From assembly GCA_037976565.1 (NCBI GenBank), contig CP137675.1:16085330-16149329 (forward strand): DNA of 64,000 bases, given 5' to 3'. How positions within the stretch are numbered: position 1 is the stretch's first letter; each line of letters opens with the position of its first letter. The translations under genes were made by a program, and so were the position numbers. A model generated the notes under the pieces. The model worked only from the letters and a program-made list of their open reading frames with translations, was not told the origin of the DNA and did no database searches. Source of the stretch: Mesocentrotus franciscanus (lineage: Eukaryota; Echinodermata; Echinoidea; Camarodonta; Strongylocentrotidae). This document shows, in pieces, positions 48,801 to 60,800 of the stretch.

Positions 48801-51800
48801 AGGGTTGGGAAGTTGCTTTTTTTAAAGTTAATTAATATTACACAAAACTTTCCAAGGTCTCCCCATTTTTTAAAGTGAATTGAAAGAGTATCCCTTTCCA
48901 AGTTTTTTTTCCTCTTTCCTATTTTCGAGAATTTTATCTTTTACTTCATCTACATTCGGAGGCTTCCCTTCTCTCTACTATTAAAAATCATCAATTTAAT
49001 CAAAATCAGAATGTGGTTTAGTAATTGCTCCGATTTTTCATATTACTCCCATTGATTCCAATATGAATTTTTTTCCACGACAGTTTCTTTAGAATTAGTA
49101 AATTGAGTTTATCAGCACATTTTTCCCAGAATCTTTTCATTATATTACATTAAAAAAATCCATGTTGATAGGTTTCCTCCAAAATATTGCAATACGAACA
49201 CAAACCGTTTGTACGAAATTTAAATCTATGCAAATGATGATTTGTATAAACTATTCTATGCAAACGTTTAAACTGAAATTCTCTCGGTTGAGGCTGGTGT
49301 TGAGCTATCGATAACGCGATCGGTATCGTCCTTCTAAACTGACCGTCGGTGTTGGAGCTCGGTTTAGCAGCCTTTCCATGCTCTCAACACCAACACCAAC
49401 ACCGAACACCGTACTTGAAATCACTCAATGTCTTATGGGTACACAGTTCATGAGAAAAAGCAAAAGGCACTGACAATTGAATTTCATATGCAGCGCATGT
49501 CATTCTTTAAAAAAAAATCAAATGAAAACGAGCTTTAATTCTTTATAATGGCAATACATGGTTACTTTTTTATGCCTCCGCTACAAAGTAGCCGGGGGAA
49601 TTATGTTTTCTGGTTGTCAGTCCGTGCGTACATACGTACGTACGTACGTCTGTGCGTACGTCCCGTTCTCGTGATCGCGTTATCTCAAGAACCAATTGAT
49701 GGATTACCGCCAAACTCAGGTCATGTATGTATCTTGCAGAGCTAATGAACTGATTAGATTTTGGGGTCACGAGGTCAAAGGTCACAGGGTCCATTATGTA
49801 TGCAAAAATAGCTCGTGATCGCGTTATCTCAACCGATTGATGGATTACCGCCAAACTTGGGTCCTGTATGTATCTTGCAGAGCTAATGAACTGATTAGAT
49901 TTTGGGGTCACAAGGTCAAAGGTCACAGGGCTCATTATGTATGCAAAAATAGCTCGTGATCGCGTTATCTCAAGAACCGATTGATGGATTACCGCCAAAC
50001 TTGGGTCATGTATGTATCTTGCAGAGCTAATGAACTGATTAGATTTTGGGGTCACGAGGTCAAAGGTCACAGGGCTCGTTATGTATGCAAAATAGCTTGT
50101 GATCACGTTATTTCAAGAACCGATTGATGGATTACCGCCAAACTTGGGTCATGTATGTATCTTGCAGAGTCAATGAACTGATTAGAATTGGGGTCACGAG
50201 GTCAAAGGTCACAGGGCTCATTTTGTATCCTAAAATAGCTCGTGATCGTGTTATCATTAGAACCAACAGATGGATTACAATCAAACTTGAATTTTAAAAA
50301 TTGCTCTATGGCGGAGGCATTTTTCGACTGCGCGCAGTTGAAGTTCCATCTAGTTATCTTTATTTTTACTTCTCCATACATCACGTAATCTATAACTATC
50401 CATGAACTCTTCAAATTTGTTACTAAATTTTGTTTGCTTCTTTGATACTTGTCAAAAATAATCTAGATTCGTGTCTCTAATAACATTGAAGTCACCCTAC
50501 GTGCTACTGGATTTCCTTCTGTATTATTTCTATTGAGTTGAGTTGCGATCGGACAGATCGAGTGCGGTCGAGAAGTGGTCGAGAAGTGGTCGGGATGTCA
50601 TCGAGAAGCAGTCGAGAAGTGAGCGAGTTCGGTCGAGTGACTGTTTAGGGCAGACATGCATCGATCGTCAAGCGGTTGAGTTGTTGATCGAGTTGATCGG
50701 GAACGAATCGTGTAGAAGTTGTGTATAAATCGAGATGATCGGGTAGTGATCGGCGGAAAAAATCCACCGCGATCAAACTAGACCTCTATACGATCGATTC
50801 CCGATCAGCTCGACCTCTATTCGACCAATACACGATCGCTGTACGATCGCTTGCCTTCTCGACCCCTACACGATATTTTTTGACATGCCAAAAGTTGTCG
50901 TGTAGGAAGCCAGATCGATACCGATCAAGGTAGACCGACCCCGATCGCCCTTGCCGACCGAGCCCGACCAGGCCAAAATTGCTTGATCGGGCTTGGTCGG
51001 GTTGGTTTTACAATGTCATGTCGACGATCTTATCTTGCCATGGGAGGCGCCCGATGTCGCTGTTATAATAGTCCGACAGGTAGTCCCGCTGTATCTTTCC
51101 CTCACGAGTCAAATGACATCCGCCCACAGTCTTCGGATCAGTCAGATGCACATGTGCACGCCATGCACCAGATATGAGATTCCCAGTCTCGTCCTCACGG
51201 TCGACATCATTGGCCTGGGCTCGCGGATTCCGAGTTCGCAGTAAGGTGTGTAAAGTCAGACACGCCTCCACCACGACAGTAGCGTTCTTAGGTTGTAGCT
51301 GAAGACAGGTAAGCAGGCATCGAAAGCGGTGTGCCAAAATGCCAAAGGCATTTTCGACGACCCCCCTACGACGAGACACTCTGTAGTTGAATACCCGGTC
51401 ATTGTGTGAAAGTCCCTTTTGACTGTATTGTTTCATCATCCATGTTCTAAGAGGGAACGCATCGTGTCCGACCATGAAATAGGGGACGGGTCTGTCGTCG
51501 CCAGGCAGAGGATCGAGGTTCGGTAGTACCAACGTGTTGTTCTCCAGAGCCGGGCGAAGACGTGAAGAGTTGAACGCCCCGGCATCAGAGGCCGAACCGG
51601 TCCCCCGTGTGACACAGATGAACTTGTAATCGGCGTCGACTAGAGCGAGTAAAATTAGGGAGAAGTAGCCTTTGTAGTTAAAGTAGTTGCTGCCGCTCTT
51701 ATCTGGTTTATTGATCTCAATGTGCTTTCCGTCTAAGGCGCCGCAGCAGTGGTGGAAGATCCATCTCTGACTGAAATCGCTGGCGACCCTCTGCCACTGG

Positions 51801-54800
51801 TCTGGCGATGACGGAATGATGAAGAGTTCATCTTTGAAGCTCTCGTAGATTGCCTTGCAGACCTGAGACAAACAAAGTACACAAAGAAATGCATTAAATG
51901 TATGTTTGTTTCTTGGCAACTTGTAATATATATGTAATTGAAATTAGTGAACAAGGATATTTACCTTTGGTACAAACAGCGCAATGGTGTTGTGAGCCAC
52001 ACGGAAGCTAAACGCCAAGGACCGGTAACTGTTTCCAGTAGCCAGAAAGCGCAATGTAATGACCAGTTTTAGCCCGGCCGGCTCCAAAGGTCTTCTGTTC
52101 CTGTATACAGATATTCAAATAATAAAAAAATTCATAATGAAATTGTAGAGAGTTGCATACTTGTTCAAATTTATAAGAAAATATAACAGCGAGATGTTTG
52201 TACCAGAAATGAATACGTACGTTTCACTTTTCGTAATGCGTGGGGCAACACGGTGCAACAAATCTGCAAAGGTGTTACGGTCCAGCCGGAGATACGCCAT
52301 GTAGTCACCTTCCGACTCACGGTCAAGCTCAGCGAACAGGGTCTCGTACTGCCTGTACAGTTGCCTCCTCTGTATCCATGGTCGCACCCACCAGCGTCGC
52401 CTTCTTCTCTTTAGATCCTCCTGTCTCCTTTGAACCAAAGCAGCTGCTACAACTGATCGATCTTCCTCCTCCTCCTCCTCTACTTGCAGATGCAGCTGCA
52501 GTTGCAGTGTAGTCTTCTTCAATTCATTCAATTCAATTCATTCAAGGTTTATTAAAAACATGAATGTCAGTCATAGACTGAATTGTACATGATTTCACAG
52601 GTAAAATACAATGCAAGTATAAAATAACATGAGATCAGTAAAAATGGAATTAAATATAATGTGTACAATCATAATTTATATTTGATAGGTAGTAAAATAT
52701 ATACGGAATTTAAAATGACTGATTAATATTGCCCCACTGTTAAAAATAACATAATATTGCACAGTTCTTAAGGCAATTATAAGCTTGGATTTGCATAGTG
52801 AAAGTTTAACAATACTGCCATCGTGAAATATCAAATTTTCAACAATCATAGAATTTTCGACAGTATACGACAGCGCTTTTTTGCAACCCGACCAAATTTT
52901 TTTTTTTTAAATCGTAAGATCTTCTTACGAGTGACTTGTGAATGCTGTGAGTTACACGTACGACTACCTTGCGAGAACAAAACTCGTAAGATGGCCGTAA
53001 GTCTGACGTAAGGAGAACTCAAGGCGTTCTTACGAAAAACGTACGAACTCTAGGGCCATTGTATAACCGAAAATCACTTCGTTTCTCAAGAAGGTCTTAA
53101 GTTGTTCTTGCGAATTAAACGGCGTTCGTACGAACTCCGTAAGAAGGACGTAAGAAACTCTGCCCTGTCCACGAATCTCTACGAACTCTTAAATTCGTAG
53201 GAACAGGGAGATTCGTACGAACGCATCGTTGGTACGAACATTTGTGACCGTAGCATTAATTCGAAGAAATGAACTATCGATTTGTCTGTGATAATCCAAA
53301 TTGAACTGCTGAAAGAAAGATATCTACTGGGGAAAATGTTCAATTGTGTTATTCGAGTGGCTGAAAATTTGATAGCCACATGCCCGAGAGAAGATTATCT
53401 AATTTAATAGTTGTACTGGTGTATGCTTGACACAAGATACTAGGCATAATTTTTGTTACAGTCTCATTTCAATTTCGTTTGCGAGCAAGGAACAACATTA
53501 TAAACCAATTTCTTAACAAATGAAGGGAATAGGCCGCCGATATACATTTGCGTAGAATAATTATTGTTTTTTTTTCAGCTATTCACTTTATTCAAATTCC
53601 AGCTAAAACATGAAAGCAAAAACTACTTTCGAAAAATCGGCCTAAGGCAAGTTCAATAGCGTTGTGCTTCACCTGTTGAAATGTTCCTACGTGACAATGA
53701 CGTATTACATAATCCGAACATGACCTCTCTGGGACATACAAAATGGCATTCAAATTGCTCTTGAGTTGATTTTTCTAACATAGTTGCGATCGTGTTCTTA
53801 GTTTTTGAGTAAAAAATATAAATATGAAGCACCAAATGTCTGCGTACTTTAGTTGAAATTTATGACACTTACTTTACTAAAATGTACGTGTAAACCCGAC
53901 ACTGTTTAAAATCGGGTTTAACAAAGAAAGTCAGTCTGAGGTCTACTAATTTCTTTTGTTAAACGTGGTTTTAGAGCCAGGTTTAACTGAATTAGTAGAA
54001 TACGGATCCTTGAATTAGTTGATTTCATATATAACGGAATGCCAGTAGTTTGTTGGAAAGAAAGTTTTAAATGCTTTAATAATCGGCCACGCCATGTTTG
54101 CTAATGTCCGCTTTTATCAAAACGGGCCGTAGATCACCAAGGCACTCGCCTCGCTCCCTCACAAACTTGAGAAAGTTGAATGTTGCTATTCATATATATT
54201 ATATAATTTTGCCAAAAGACGTCAGCTCTCTAACGACATTGGGTTTTTATATACGGCGATGCGCCCCAAAAAGTTGGCACCATCTTCATCTTGCTTTATT
54301 GCCATCACAAGCAAATTAAAGAAAATGGGTATAAGACGAAAAAAGAAAAAAAAGAAAAGAAAGAAAACAGGAAAACAGGGATACTCTAAAAGGTTTCTTA
54401 TTATGCCCACTGTGATAAGAAATTCATCTGAGATTTTTTCAGCGATATGTAAAAATTGAAATTAATGAATAAGAGGATAATGAATATGAAGAAAATAGTA
54501 GAGGATACCATGGTAGTTATTGAAAGGAGATATCGACAAGTTTCTTATGAAGTATGCTGGCATGCAATCCTGTTTGTCTTTTAACTCCTAAAAGGGTGCC
54601 GTGACTATAACAAAAAAACAAGCTGAAAAATGCTGATCTAGTAGACAAAAGACCTGTGCCCCTCCCCCCCCCCGCCCCCATGGCTAGGCTCACGCTACGC
54701 CACTGGGATAAATGAAACCTTTTTCTGAATCGATAGCGGCAACGTTAAGAATGTGAGTATCCGTTTTTTAGCCAGCTTTGAAAATGTAGTGCGACCCCAT

Positions 54801-57800
54801 CATTCAAGCTTGCGCTGCCATCCCCCTGGTCTAAAAATATACGTCGTCAATCAGAGTTATTCTTGTTGACAGGGGCGGCGATCCCGGGGGAACGGGGGAG
54901 ACCCGTCCCCCCCTCAATTTTTTTAGGGGGGGGGGTCGTCCCCCCTGAAAATTTGAAAAAGTGCAAAAAAAAGTGTATAGCAAGTACTGACTAAAGGCTA
55001 CAACACACTCTGGAGGGCCCAAGAGTGCAGCGTTTAGACAAATAAAAATGCAAAACTCTTCTCACTCGGGAGCTACGCTCCCTCGCATAATATCCTTTAA
55101 AAATGTACAAGTAAATACCGAGAAAAGTGAAGTGTGAAAAAAGTATATTGCTTGTTTTTACACTATAGTTTTGCTGAGGAATGTAATTTTTTAATACAAC
55201 AAAATTTCAAAAACCTGTGAGGGGGTAGTCACTTCCGTCACCTTCACCCCTCCCGTTCACTATGCTCCCTAGTACTTGCGTACTGATGGGGAGGGCTTGG
55301 GGCAATTCCCCCCTAATTCTATATTTCGTGGGGCCTGCATGTAACCCGTTTTTTCTCATCACGCCACTGCTCCCTCGTCCCTCGCCTTTCGTCCCCCGGT
55401 CAGAAATCGCACCCCCTGCTTGTTGAATATAATCCTCTTGTAAACTGACCCTTAGGCCTATGCCTATGTCACATTTAACCCGGACGTCGGGCGATGTGGA
55501 AAGGTCGGGGAGAAATCAGGCGACGGATTTTACATGAATAGGTGGCGCCCGATTCAATAGGGGGCCCGCTAGGTAACCCCAGGATTAGCGGCGGGCAATC
55601 GGCAGACATGCTGTCCATTTTTTGTCATCGGGCATTGCTTGCTCGCATTGATAGTTGATATAATTATGTAAGTTATAAAACTAAAAGGTATTTTCAGTCT
55701 TTCATGTTTAGATTGTGCTAACAACTCATCAGGATTTGTTTTTTTCCTCTTTATAAGATGTAATTTTTCGCACTGCGACCTCACAAATCTTTAAATTTTT
55801 GTTCGCTCGCTTTCCTCGCTCGCAAATTGATATTCAGACCATCATACCCAACCGCAAACCATGATGCTTAAGCGGTATCTTGGACCATGTAAAGAGAGAA
55901 ACAAATATTGATATAATCACTGATAATGTAATCACAATCATGACAATGTAGGGGTTTATATATACCAATGTTTTAAAAATGGTATATGTTCGCTTTGGGG
56001 TTTCCCTTTGAAGGTGCCCCCTTTTTCGCTGGTGCCCACCCCCCACTTTGGAAAACGCTTCGCCGCCCCTTGTGTATCGTGCCATAACCAGTCGCTCCGC
56101 AGCCCGGCAACTCTCAAGCATTGCGGAGGTACGAGTGCCATTTCTCCTCTCTTGGACTTCTCATCTCTAATACTTCTCTTCATCTTGTGAAATGAGATGG
56201 AAAAGGCGAAGCCTCTCTATATATCCCGGACAAGCAGGCGGGAGCCGGGCAGGGGCCCTGCCGTATATACCCGCAGGGCCCCGGCGGAGATATGAGAGAG
56301 CCTGGCCGTTGACCCGCCGGACAGCAGGGGTCGGCCAGGCATCGGGCATGGCCAAGTGGGTCGCCGGCGGGGGATCGGCAGGCGGCCTGACGACAAATAA
56401 ATATATAACAAAATCGGGCGATAACCCGCTGGACATCGAATGAACATCGGTGGAACATCGGCCGATGTGTGTCGATTACACTCAGACGAGTAAAAAATGC
56501 TCGACGTCGAGTTTGGTTTTAAGTTGAACTTAAAACTTTGGTCACCCTAGGGCCACCGGCCGAAAAGAGCCAAAAACACGCCTTGAACTAATCGTGAACT
56601 CATCGCCGTTTAAATATGACCTATAGGCATTAGAAAGCATCATCGTATCGTAGTCGTTAATGCCAACTGTCAACACAATGCAAGATTTCGACTTGACTCC
56701 GAGGAGATCGGATATACCTGCAAGTGTCTTCAGATTAGTTTATATTACCTTGGCAGTTAGCATTACCTTTCTTCAGCAACAATAGACAAGTTCACTTTTC
56801 ATGCATAGGCAGATCTTTGGGTGGGGTGGGCGGGGTGGGCGGGGCGAGCGGGCAAGGGTCGCCCCCTTTCATGCCTTTGGTTCATCTGACTGGAGTATTA
56901 TCCGTCATTTTATTTGTGAAGTTGTGTGTTGAGTTTATTCTTTCCTTGTGAGAGATTGTTCTTATTTGTGGTGTTGGATTTGGAGCTTGAGATGGTCGGC
57001 GGGATTTCCGCTATCGTGGACCCGTCAAAGTTACTGTTCGGAATAATTGTGGTACCTTATCGTACAGCCCTATATATCCACCCTTGCCTCATGGCCACCC
57101 ATGCATCCTCTATCACAATATGCGCCTGGCAGGAGTACTCCCTCGGGGAACGGAACGTATGCACTATCATGTGCGGATTTGCAATTGAATCCAACGACCG
57201 GGGTAATAGTATACAATGAAAAGCACTAAGGAACGTAGTATTAAGTGTTATATTCCACATACTAAGAATCTTGCTCTACGATTGGTCAAAAGTAAATCAT
57301 GTGATGAAAGATAGTTCGCCCATCATTGATGGGAGAAGAAAAGTTCGTTACACTGTCTAGATAGTACTACTATCTTCAGTGAAAGTACGTTGCACCCGGT
57401 AGATAGTAGTACTATCTACCGGGTGCAACGCACTTTGCGTTGCGTATTGCTCTCCTCTTTAAGCGCTTTTAGTGTTAGTACGCGAACTTTGGTCACGCGC
57501 GAGCTATGGTCACACCACCATACTGCATGCACTGTACGTATCGTACACCGTTCGCTAGCTAGCTGTCAATTGATGACTTGTTGCTCTAAAATGACGGAAG
57601 AAGTGAAATGTTTCCGATGTGGAATATAAAGCAAATAATCACCTTTTGGTTTCAGGCGATGGCAAACTATCACTTCCTCGGCGATCTGAATGTATACGCT
57701 ATCTTATCTTTCCTCAGCTTCGCTTCGGAAAGATAGCTACATCCATATCGCCTCGGAAGTGATAGTTTGTCCCATCACCTTCACCAACGGTAATTATTTG

Positions 57801-60800
57801 CTTACTATACAAATGTGACTATTATTCATATTTTTGGTCTCTTCCCCTCTCCCTTTTCTTTCTCCTTTTTAAGCTATGTGGCCTCATGCCTCAGTGGCTC
57901 CCGTTACTACGCCACACTTACATGCACACGTTCAAACAATGACAAAACCAAATTCACATAAATTATGAGTGGGATGTAGAGTCGGTTAAAAGGACTCTTA
58001 AGTTGTTTAATGTTTCCAAGGAGTTATTACTCATAGATCCTTAAAGCACGCACTAATATTCACTGAATAAACACGGCTGTAAGTTGAAGAAAAAAGGGGA
58101 TGGAAATACAACATGAAAGCTCAATTTTTACGAATTCTTAGCTGGTAAGATATATGACTCTTTGATCCATACAAAGCCTAAATGCCTCTACATGTATACG
58201 ATGATAGGAAGTAACATACTTTCTTAGATAGCTTAGACAGATACCGAGATGTGATTGGTCCAGAGCTCGTCACGTGATATTAATTGCGAGGATCCTAATT
58301 GTTATATTTTCCTGGCCGGTTACTTTTCGGTGTTATATTAACCAGCTGGTGAAATGAATATATATTTAATCAATGCATGTCACCCTCTTGAGGACTGTAT
58401 GTCACCAATTACACACATTATACCAATATCCGAGGTCAATTTTTTAAAATCATTTTTTCCACATTTTTTTTCCCTAAAAAAGTACTTAAAAAATAAGATT
58501 TTTTTTTTTCGAATTTTGTTTTTCCATTGAAATCAAAAGATGCTTTTTTAAATAATTCTTTTTTTTTGTTATATATTTTTTTTTTTTCTCGAATTATCTC
58601 GAAATATTTTTTTTCAAAATTTTGTTTTTCTCACTTTTTTTCTAAAATTTTTTTTGTCCTCGAAAAAAAATGGAAACAAATTTCGGGCAAAAAAAAAGGA
58701 CCACCCCCCCTAAAATTTTCAAACCAAGGCTATCTAATATAACAGATATTGACTAGCAGGGGTATAGAACATTCTTCGGACCTGAAGGCGTTGTGGCGTG
58801 CGCCTGTAATCCAGCTAACAGTGGAAGTTACAAACTGATTCAGCCGAGGACGCAGGTTCGAAACTGAATCGCGTCTTTCGGATGGTGACGTTAAAGGTCG
58901 GTCCCCAGACGTAAATAATCATGTCTGATTGATACACGTCTGTAAAAACCCAATACACACAGGGAGTTATATTTTCCCTCGTGACCATATTTTCCCTGAG
59001 CGCTGCGCGCTTCTGGAAAATATAACCACTTGGGGAAAATATAACTCCTTTCAGCGGTCCGAAGAATGTTATATTAAATAGTCTATATAGATACTGACTA
59101 GTGATTGGTCAAAAGCGCCATCACGTGACTAGAGCTGCAAGGATTTCCAAAGTTATATTGCCCGAATGACGTCACCTCGGTCCGCTATATTGGACCGAGG
59201 AGCGTCATCACTACGTCATACTGCATAGCTGCCGCATACGCTGCATAGCTGCCGCATACAGTGCGCGCGCTGCATTCATGCTGCGCAGACAACATACTAC
59301 AGCTACCTACGATCTAGATCTACATGACACAAATGTCATATCTATATAGACTTTATAATATACAAATGATGCATGCTCATGAGTTCATTATACAATCTAT
59401 CCGCACTCGAGTTGAGGATGTGTGATACACACAGCATCAACGAGAGCGGATAGATCGTATAATGAACGAATGAAAACATGCATCATTTGTTTTATACAAC
59501 GAAACTCCTAGATCCTTGTTATTTGATGTAAAAATAATTAATTCAAGATTGTTTCGTGACAGTTTATGGCTGACAAATAAAAAGTCTCAATTTAGTGCGC
59601 ACACATAAGTATAGATATAGCAAGCGCACCTCTATACCCATTCACGCATAGTGCTGCGCAGGAATTGGCCCATGTGTACACGCAGTATTAAGCGCTCTAA
59701 CCTCTACGCGCACTACTGCGCGGCACTGAAAAATCGTTGGATAGTACTGGAAAATATTGCACGCTTTTTCATGAAAAAGCGTGCAATAGGCTCAGTAAAT
59801 GAATCACACGTGACCGCGCATGACCAATCATTTGATTAGGATCTGGGAGTGAGTTGTATAATATAACATATATTGCCTGTTGTATCGCTTTAATAAATAA
59901 CATTTCACTTCCTCCAAAGTTATATTTCCCCTCGGGACAACATTTTACCTCAGCGCTGCGCGCTTCGGGAAAATATAATCCCTTGCCTTGGAAAAAATAT
60001 AACTCTGTCGGTGAAGTTAAATGTTATATTAAACCTCTAGGCAGGCATTATCTGTATAATATATCACCCCCTGCCAGTCAATATCTGTATAATATTCCCT
60101 AATGACACGTACAAAATGTGGTTGTCTAGCATTATTCCTCAAGAAAAATGCATTTAGGAGATGAGAAATGTGAGCGCCCCAGGCCCCGCTAAGGGTACAG
60201 ATTTCTTATTTTCAAATGTTGGCAGGTATGCAAAGGCCTCTATAATTTGGATACGATGATAGGAAATAATATACTATATTCCCTAATGACACGTACGAAA
60301 TGTATTTTTCTATCATTCCTCAAGAAAAATGCATTTAGGAGATGAGAAATGTGAGGAAAGGCAGCGTTTGTTGTCAACGGTCTGAACACAATGTTTTAGT
60401 TTGCTTCCCGTTTATGCATGATGTTGGAATAGACTTCAAGCACTTTATTGTGTAGTTGTTTCACTGCGTTTTCGCTCAGTAACGTTGGTACTTAAAACGT
60501 ATCAATCACTCTATTAATTTGATTAGTTTGTGTGTATCTATCATTGAATCAAAACGATTCGGACAAAGACTCACATTATTGAAAATTATCATTATTTTTC
60601 AACTCTAAGACTAAAGGAATGTAATGCCAATGGCTAGTATTTAAAAAACATCCGACTAACTTTAGTCCAGGTCACTGCCTTTTTTCTCTCTCATAGAGAT
60701 GATATCAGTGGTCCAGGTGTAAGTGAGTAAAGCAGTAGTCCCCTAACTTATGGAACGCATATCGTGTCACCCTCTTCATTCCGTAAAAATATCACGATTC

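Larger units (their letters stand above)
47650..51015. mobile_element. Nested terminal-repeat element with GATC-rich subterminal arrays
   Basis: The left end reads AAACCAACCCGACCAA (about 47674); the right end in complement reads the same words (about 51007-50992). 47655-47960 and 50530-51005 are dense in CGATC/GATCG and CGACC/GGTCG motifs in opposing orientation. The element sits inside the 7.2-kb transposon, its right end overlapping the transposase stop codon. No transposase of its own is seen. It contains a LINE fragment and a tandem-repeat element. The exact target duplication is not resolved. Confidence 0.6.
46047..53256. mobile_element. Harbinger-type DNA transposon, 7.2 kb, with nested insertions
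   Basis: Terminal repeats share GGTCACAAAT: left GCCTTGGTCACAAAT; right, in complement, ATGCTACGGTCACAAAT. TAA flanks both ends (46044-46046 and 53257-53259), as expected for the TWA-type 3-bp duplications of PIF/Harbinger. About 450 bases inside each end are packed with TTCGTACGAA/TTCGTAAG words. Contents: a plus-strand basic/acidic ORF (46586-46918), a nested element (47650-51015) and an antisense three-exon HARBI1-like transposase. The whole lies in ADAL intron 6. Confidence 0.75.

Noticed and set aside
49570..50106. Minus-strand 178-codon frame with an internally repeated peptide
   Set aside because: It is a read-through of the 142-bp DNA tandem repeat; the repeats happen to keep frame. 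No family resemblance and no start context.
56167..56458. Overlapping proline- and arginine-rich frames on both strands
   Set aside because: GC-rich DNA keeps several frames open at once; no motif and no conserved start.
15944..58955. A single large inverted duplication linking 15.9-17.4 kb and 57.2-59.0 kb
   Set aside because: The two shared elements keep the same left-to-right order while each is inverted, which a single inversion would not do; these are independent insertions.
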